A stretch of 64,000 bases of DNA, taken from Caenorhabditis remanei. Lineage: Eukaryota; Nematoda; Chromadorea; Rhabditida; Rhabditidae. A model generated the notes under the pieces. It was given only the letters and a program-made list of their open reading frames with translations, did not search any database and was not told where the DNA came from. The translations under genes were made by a program, and so were the position numbers. Below, one piece after another: positions 58,873 through 64,000 of this stretch. Numbering within the stretch: position 1 is the first letter of the stretch; each line of letters opens with the position of its first letter. The stretch spans positions 88,794-152,793 of the forward strand of contig NW_026526027.1 of assembly GCF_010183535.1 (NCBI RefSeq), written 5' to 3'.

Positions 58873-59889
58873 AAACAGAGGGGGAAATGAGTCATCTGAT
58901 AGATATCATAAGAATAGAGGAGAGAAAGAGAGAAAATGTCTTTCACGACCGCAGCCCCCTTCCTCTCCGTCCCATGTTTCTCAGTCAATTCATTCAAGAC
59001 GTCTTATCGGAATAGATCGTCGAAATAATATTTTTTTATTACTGATTATTATGAATTCTAAAATTATATTATGCTGGTTAGAAGATGTAGAGGTAAGAGG
59101 AATTCAAGGAGATTATTTAAGCAAATTCAGAAAAATTCAAATTAATTGAAAAAAGTCATTTTCATATAATTTGATTTTTTCAATTGTATTTACTCTAATA
59201 GACCGGCACACTCCATAAACCGGTACTTCCAATTATTGACTGAAATTGAAGCATTGTTTTGAGGAGTGCTAAATTTTACGATAAATTTTTCAAAATAAAA
59301 TCGATTTTTTTTGATTTTCTGTGAATATTGTCCAACCCTTTTTTTTGAAAACAATAATTTTCACAATCAAAATTGGTAATTTTGTAATTTTGTTTTGATT
59401 TTTTTTTCAAAATTAACTAGTTAATAACAGAAAAAGGGATTATTTGAAAAAAAACCTGCTGAAATTCCTCTAATTGACCGGCCTGCTTTCAGAAAGAATT
59501 TTGAAATTTTTAGAAGATTTTTCTTTGAAAAATGTCCAATGGCCTGCGGCTTCGATTTCTTCTTCCTCTCTCGAACTTGGACTTAACCATTTACCGTAAA
59601 AACTGTATTAGAGCGACATGTCGCTCTATTTTTCGTACAGGTTTTTGTTGTTGTTCTATTAGAAGCTGTCGTTTTATTCTTCAAACGAAGTTCTAAAAAT
59701 CAGTCAGCTTCAAAAATCAGTCAGTCCTAAGGCAAAAATATACTCATTCCAAATTTTATCAGACTTTACAAGTGAATTTGAACTGAAATAGTAGCTTGTC
59801 AGAAGCTAAATGCCTGGAAAATTTCTGCAAATCATTTAAAAATTAATGTTTTTGACATTTTCTTTATTTTCTACAATGATTATTTAGGT
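58873..59889. other. Intergenic, nothing recognised
   Basis: A 127-residue frame ending at 59149 runs through the inverted repeat arm and is not a gene. TAGACCGGCACACTCC (59200) and TTGACCGGCCTGCTTTC (59475) form a weak direct repeat. Confidence 0.4.
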
Positions 59890-60690
59890 CTAAAGTCTTA
59901 TACGTGTATCTCAACCAGTTTTGTGTGCATCGACGAGATTTGAAAAGTATAAAAAAGGAAAATTTGACAAGGGACCTAGGATTCCTTATATCAAACAAAC
60001 TTGACTTCACCGAACACTGGAGGAAAACAACAAACATGGCGAAGTTTTTAACAGCTCAGATTTTCAATCAGTACAATAGCAAGAAAATAAGATTGATGGT
60101 ATTACTTTATAAGACTTTTATCCGGCCAGTGCTGGAGTATGGCACTAGTATAAGCTCCCCCATAAAAGTATCTGACGAAAAGCTAATTGAATCGGTTCAA
60201 AACTCCTTTACCAGAAGACTGTACAGTAGGCACATGGGCAAATACTTAAGACCAAGCGACCCGGGCTACAAAACCTCTATAGAACGCAACCAACTCTACG
60301 GGCTCTCTTCTCTGAAAGACAGGCGCCTGCAAATAGATAAAAAACTCATCGAAAAAATGATGAGTGGCAAAATAGATCTCAATACAGCCGATTTCTTCAC
60401 ACTATCACAAAACAATCGCACGCGCGCTAAGACTAGATTCGTTTGGAAGCGACCCAAAAACAAACTGCGAAGGAAATTCTTTGTCAACCGTACTCTAACT
60501 TATTTGACGCAACTTAACAGCACATCCAATGCACCCAAATGAAACCTCGTTTAAATGTATCCAATATAATTTAACTCGCCCTCACGATATTATGTTCCCC
60601 TCACTGCCTACGTGTTATTTATGTATTATGTGTACTGGTTCTATTTTATTTTTCACGACTGATAAGTCGTAATAAACAATTAACAATTAA
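59890..60690 (+). pseudogene. 5'-truncated CR1/jockey-like LINE (3' end)
   Basis: A 212-residue frame from about 59904 to 60542 matches the thumb and C-terminus of non-LTR reverse transcriptases: RDLGFLISNKLDFTEHW, MVLLYKTFIRPVLEYGTSI and IESVQNSFTRRLY. Everything upstream of the thumb is missing, including the catalytic Asp. About 130 bp of 3' UTR ends in AATAAACAATTAACAATTAA, a short tandem tail as seen at CR1-type 3' ends in place of poly(A). It is a dead insertion, but the frame is intact, so it is fairly young. Confidence 0.8.
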
Positions 60691-60800
60691 CAATAAGAAA
60701 GCTCGTACTTTTCTTTATTGACACCAAATATTGCAATTTCTTGAGACAATTATCAGTAGTTGATTTTTTTTCTTCAGGCAATCATCAGTAGTTGATCCTC

Positions 60801-61221
60801 AAATTTCAAAGCATATTCTAATTCCTTGCAAAATGTATCAAATGGTTCAATAAAAATCAACAAAAAACAGGAGAACCTTTTTGATATTTTTCCATTTATT
60901 TCGAAATTCACATTAGGGTCCCCCTTACGAAAGAAAATTTTTATCGAAAAAATATTTCAAGTTTTTCGCTGCAAAAACGTTCAAAATATTTAAAAAAAAA
61001 AGAATTTTTGGTGTTTTATCAATGTTCTCAACGTTTTTGCAGCGAAAAAGAGTTGAAAATTTTTTCGATAAAAATTTTCTTTCGTAAGGGGGGATCCTTA
61101 TGTGAATTTCGAAATAAATCGAAATATCTCAAAAAGGTTCTCCTGTTTTTGATAATTTTTATTGAACCATATGATACATTTTGCGAGGAATTAGAATGTG
61201 CTTTGAAATTAAAGGACTTCT
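60801..61221. mobile_element. Palindromic MITE-like element
   Basis: Arms share AATTTCAAAGCA, TTCTAATTCC, AACAGGAGAACCTTTTTGA and CCCCCTTACGAAAGAAAATT in inverted order. A fragment with CGTAAGGGGGGACCCTTATG recurs at 61399-61420. Non-coding. Confidence 0.7.
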
Positions 61222-61814
61222 GTACAAATTATTGATGAAAACGGAAAAAAATTGGATGAACAAAAAAAAAACGAAATCCGTTCAGACACATTTCTGAAAT
61301 CTTATATTTTGTGAGTGACTTATTCCAAGTGTTTTATCAATATTCCAACTATTTCGGAACTAATTTTTTTGGGATATTTTTTCCAAAAAAACATTTTCGT
61401 AAGGGGGGACCCTTATGTGATTTTTGAAAAAATCGCTGTAAAAAGAGCTTGGATTGAAACAACTTTTTGCAACTGTGCCAAGAGGAATCCTTGTCTTACA
61501 GAGAACGCCTCTTATATAACAAAAATATACCTTATGTTAGAGTCATTCCATAGATACTATCTAAACGTTGAGCAGCAAAATTAATAGTGAATGTTTTGTT
61601 GGTTACCACTCCTTTGATCCTTATTTTACTCCAATCCATCTCATCAGGATTTTCATTATTATTTTTTATGTTTTCTCACCGAGAGCAATTTATGATGACG
61701 AAAAGTTTGTACAACTTTCCACTTTGAACTCTTACTCTAGTACAAATTCAAAAACATTTACTTCAGAAATTTTTCCTAAAGACCGCAATTGATATTGATT
61801 TTGGGTTTTTTATC
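61222..61814. other. Intergenic with repeat fragment
   Basis: It holds the partial copy at 61360-61440; otherwise nothing recognised. Confidence 0.4.
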
Positions 61815-62480
61815 TCACTCAAAACGGTCCGTCAAACTATAAGACATCTATTGCACATACGAAAGGTGAGAGCGGTTGTAAATTACGAACGCGAGGGACA
61901 GAGCAGCTGAGACTGTCGGTGACCCAGTCCTTTTTTACTCTCATTCACCTAATCATTTTCCCTTCTGTCGTTCCAAAACTGTCTCTTGACTGCACTCAAA
62001 ATAGATCCCACAGAGGTTAGACAGCAGAATCAATAGTGAGGTTTTTATAAATCTAACTCTGATTCTTTTTTCACACAATCCGATCCATCCAATAGTCTGA
62101 TTTTTCTATTCCGTCAAGAACAATTAATGATTAGCGATAACTTGTTAAATTTTAAATTTGCTTATTAATCCGAATGCTTTTTAGTAGTATCCAAATTAGC
62201 GATTCTCACAAAACACCTTTGCTCTCATTAAAATTCCTTTCTAACTTCAAAATACAATCTAGTTAGATAAGTTTAATAGGTACAGAACTTGAAATACCTT
62301 ATATGGAAAAATTAGTATAGGTTTTTATGAGTTTTTTATCTCACTCAGAACGCTGTGTTCAAACATGCGACATCTGTTGCGCAGAAGAACGCGCGGGTAA
62401 GAGCAGTTCAGTCTTTCAATTACTCATTCCCTTCTAATTCCCATCCACCCAGTCATTTTCCTTCTCTTGATTTTCCATTC
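61815..62480. repeat. Two further copies of the dispersed repeat
   Basis: Copies at about 61815-61970 (diverged: GACATCTATTGCACATACGA) and 62345-62480 (GACATCTGTTGCGCAGAAGA, GCGCGGGTAAGAGCAGTTCA, CCCATCCACCCAGTCATTTT). Both are preceded by TTATCTCACTCA. AACCTTATATGGAAAAATTA-like words occur before the second copy and also in the 56286/57262 repeats. Confidence 0.65.
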
Positions 62481-62711
62481 AGTCCGTCCAAAACTGTGTT
62501 TCTCAAAAAATCAATACATATGGCAATCAAGACGCGCGGTATACAACCTCTCCATTCCACGGAGAGACGAAAAATGAACAGTCATTGTTTCCCACTGTGG
62601 TTACTCACCTTCCCCTTACTTTACTTTATACTCTAGCTGCATTTCTTTTCTAACAGCTCTAGTTATCAATTGTTCTTCAAATGTTCCTATTACAGAAATT
62701 TACAGTGAGTC

Positions 62712-63813
62712 ATGGACCAGGTTCAACGAAGAAACCTTAGATCAGATGAAAGGAAAAGAAGAGCGGACAAAAGTAAACGAGGGGAGGAAATATCCCAACA
62801 AACTGATGATGACTCTGGGCAAGAAGAAGTGGAAGTACGTATAACGCGTGCCATGCACAAAAAATGAAGTTGGAGCTAGAAAACCGTCGTCGTGAGATCA
62901 AAATGCTGGCTCAACAACAGAAAATGGAATCGGAGCAGCCGAGTGAGAGGAAGCAGGACGTGCCGAGTAGTTCAGCAGTTATTGGAATTGTAGAAGCAAG
63001 ACGTAAGTTATTTTTAAATATTTCAGTGTTTTATGAGGATTTCCAATTTGTTCTAAGTGATTTCAATTAAAAACTGGCGTCGATTTTCTATTCTTGGCCC
63101 AAAAATCAACTTTAGAAAATAACAATTGAAATTTATAATCTTTTCAGAATCGAATCAGGAGAGAGAACAAAACGAAGATCTGTTTGATACTTCATTCACA
63201 ATTGATGAACTAGAAGCTGTTGATGCTTGTTTGTATCATTTGGTGGAAACCGTTTTGAGACAGACTCATGTTGACCTTCCAACTGAAAAAGTTGAGTATT
63301 CTCATGATCCACTGGAGGACCACAAGAATTATTTCAGTAAGTTTAAATTAAATTCCAGCCTTTTGAAAGCTTGATGATAATTATTTCAATTGCGTAAACC
63401 GCTATGATTTCAGGATTTGGTCCAATCACAAAAGAAGAACATGATTTCAATGAATTGGCTAGAAAGGAGAAAGAGATGGATTTGGATATTATAATACTGC
63501 CACTCCTCCTCGAAACACTTCACAACAGAAAATTCAAGAAGAAGTTCTAAAAGTTAAGAATGTAAATGCATCGAATGTCGAACGAAGATCGGACACTCTA
63601 CCAACCGATGTGAGCTTGAGAAGCGACAAGAAGAAAGTTCAACAACAAAAAGGAGAACCGATTTCTGTCCCATCAGTTCAAGAAATCGACAGCGATTTCG
63701 AGAATAAAGATTTTTCAATTGAGATGGATATGGCCCATACTCCCAGGGGGCATTGGAACAGGGGGCATCGTGCTCATAGGGGGCATTCACTCAGAGGGGT
63801 CATTGAATCTTAG
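62712..63813 (+). pseudogene. Charged nematode protein gene with two apparent frameshifts
   Basis: Exon 1 starts at 62712 (MDQVQRRNLRSDERKRRADK). It meets TGA at 62865 directly after a run of six A (62859-62864). The next frame continues the same charged helical sequence (KLELENRRREIKMLAQQQK). Exon borders are good: donor at 63003, exon 63148-63336, acceptor before 63414. Near 63490 a second one-base shift occurs: frame one stops at 63548. Frame two carries on with TPPRNTSQQKIQEEVLKVK to a stop at 63811-63813 inside the minisatellite. The ELEAVDACLYHLVETVLRQT segment looks like a helical domain. Either a sequencing artefact or early decay. Not recognised. Confidence 0.55.
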
Positions 63814-63914
63814 GGGGCATTTCACTCATACTCTTAGGGGTCATTTTCTATGCTCATAGGGGACATTGACCCTCATTCTCAGAGGGGTCATCGATATACT
63901 CAGAGGGGGCATCA
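63746..63914 (+). repeat. GGGGNCAT minisatellite, nine units
   Basis: Nine copies of GGGG(G/T/A)CAT are spaced 17-25 bp apart, most preceded by ACTCA(T/G)A or CTCTTA. Copies are imperfect. It overlaps the last codons of the broken gene. Confidence 0.85.
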
Positions 63915-64000
63915 GTTTTTTCAGAGGAGTGTCAGGATAGTTGATATTCAAGTTGAACAAGGATAGTTTTCGATAATTGAATGGTCAGATAAACTTGTTA

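Noticed and set aside
58766..59149. 127-residue frame
   Set aside because: Starts in the right arm of the long inverted repeat; no conserved motif and Ser/Arg content due to the repeat.
63746..63914. Regularly spaced repeats considered as a CRISPR array
   Set aside because: Units are 8 bp and degenerate with variable spacers, and the genome is eukaryotic; this is a minisatellite.

Overview
The window is nematode nuclear DNA, almost certainly Caenorhabditis. Genes are small and multi-exon, with 45-55 bp introns that open with GTAAG/GTGAG and close with TTTTCAG. Several start codons follow a bare TTTCAG with no upstream exon in view, which suggests SL trans-splicing. Gene content agrees: two nematode DUF3557-type proteins, an F-box/FBA2-type protein, an epsin and a rapidly evolving kinase. 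I cannot name the species.

Layout. 1-1557: 3' part of an unrecognised + strand gene. 4083-6402: a small secreted Cys-rich protein and a small single-pass membrane protein, with a decayed LINE reverse-transcriptase remnant between them. 8394-11417 (-): an N-acetyltransferase locus with two NAA50-like units, whose middle intron has been filled by two Tc1-like foldback elements. 12300-16060: nested inverted-repeat elements, one carrying tRNA-Glu-like sequence in both arms. 16314-21551: two small membrane protein genes. 23478-27482 (-): a pair of DUF3557 paralogues. 29757-31533: an epsin. 32167-37191 (-): two acidic proteins of unknown role, separated by a 1.4 kb palindromic element with TAA target duplications. 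38981-40204 (-): an F-box protein. 43298-55304: a CMGC-like protein kinase whose N-terminus carries RNA polymerase II CTD-like SPTSP/TPTSP repeats. Its fourth intron holds a 9 kb BEL/Pao LTR retrotransposon. 55305-62700: repeat-rich DNA with long inverted and direct repeats, hairpins and a 5'-truncated LINE. 62712 to the right edge: a gene broken by two apparent single-base frameshifts, followed by a GGGGNCAT minisatellite.

The most unusual system is the retrotransposon. Its LTRs have TATA, ATG, splice donor and AATAAA in a coherent order. An ATG inside the 5' LTR opens a short exon that joins in frame to a downstream exon encoding three zinc knuckles, giving a separate 191-residue protein ahead of Gag-Pol. 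The two LTRs show five one-base indels and no substitutions, which looks more like imperfect assembly than ageing. Pol is cut by several frame changes that may have the same cause.

All splice models were made by eye. The strongest check was reading-frame phase across every exon; the 7-exon kinase (1,500 nt), 6-exon epsin (1,305 nt) and both DUF3557 models close exactly.
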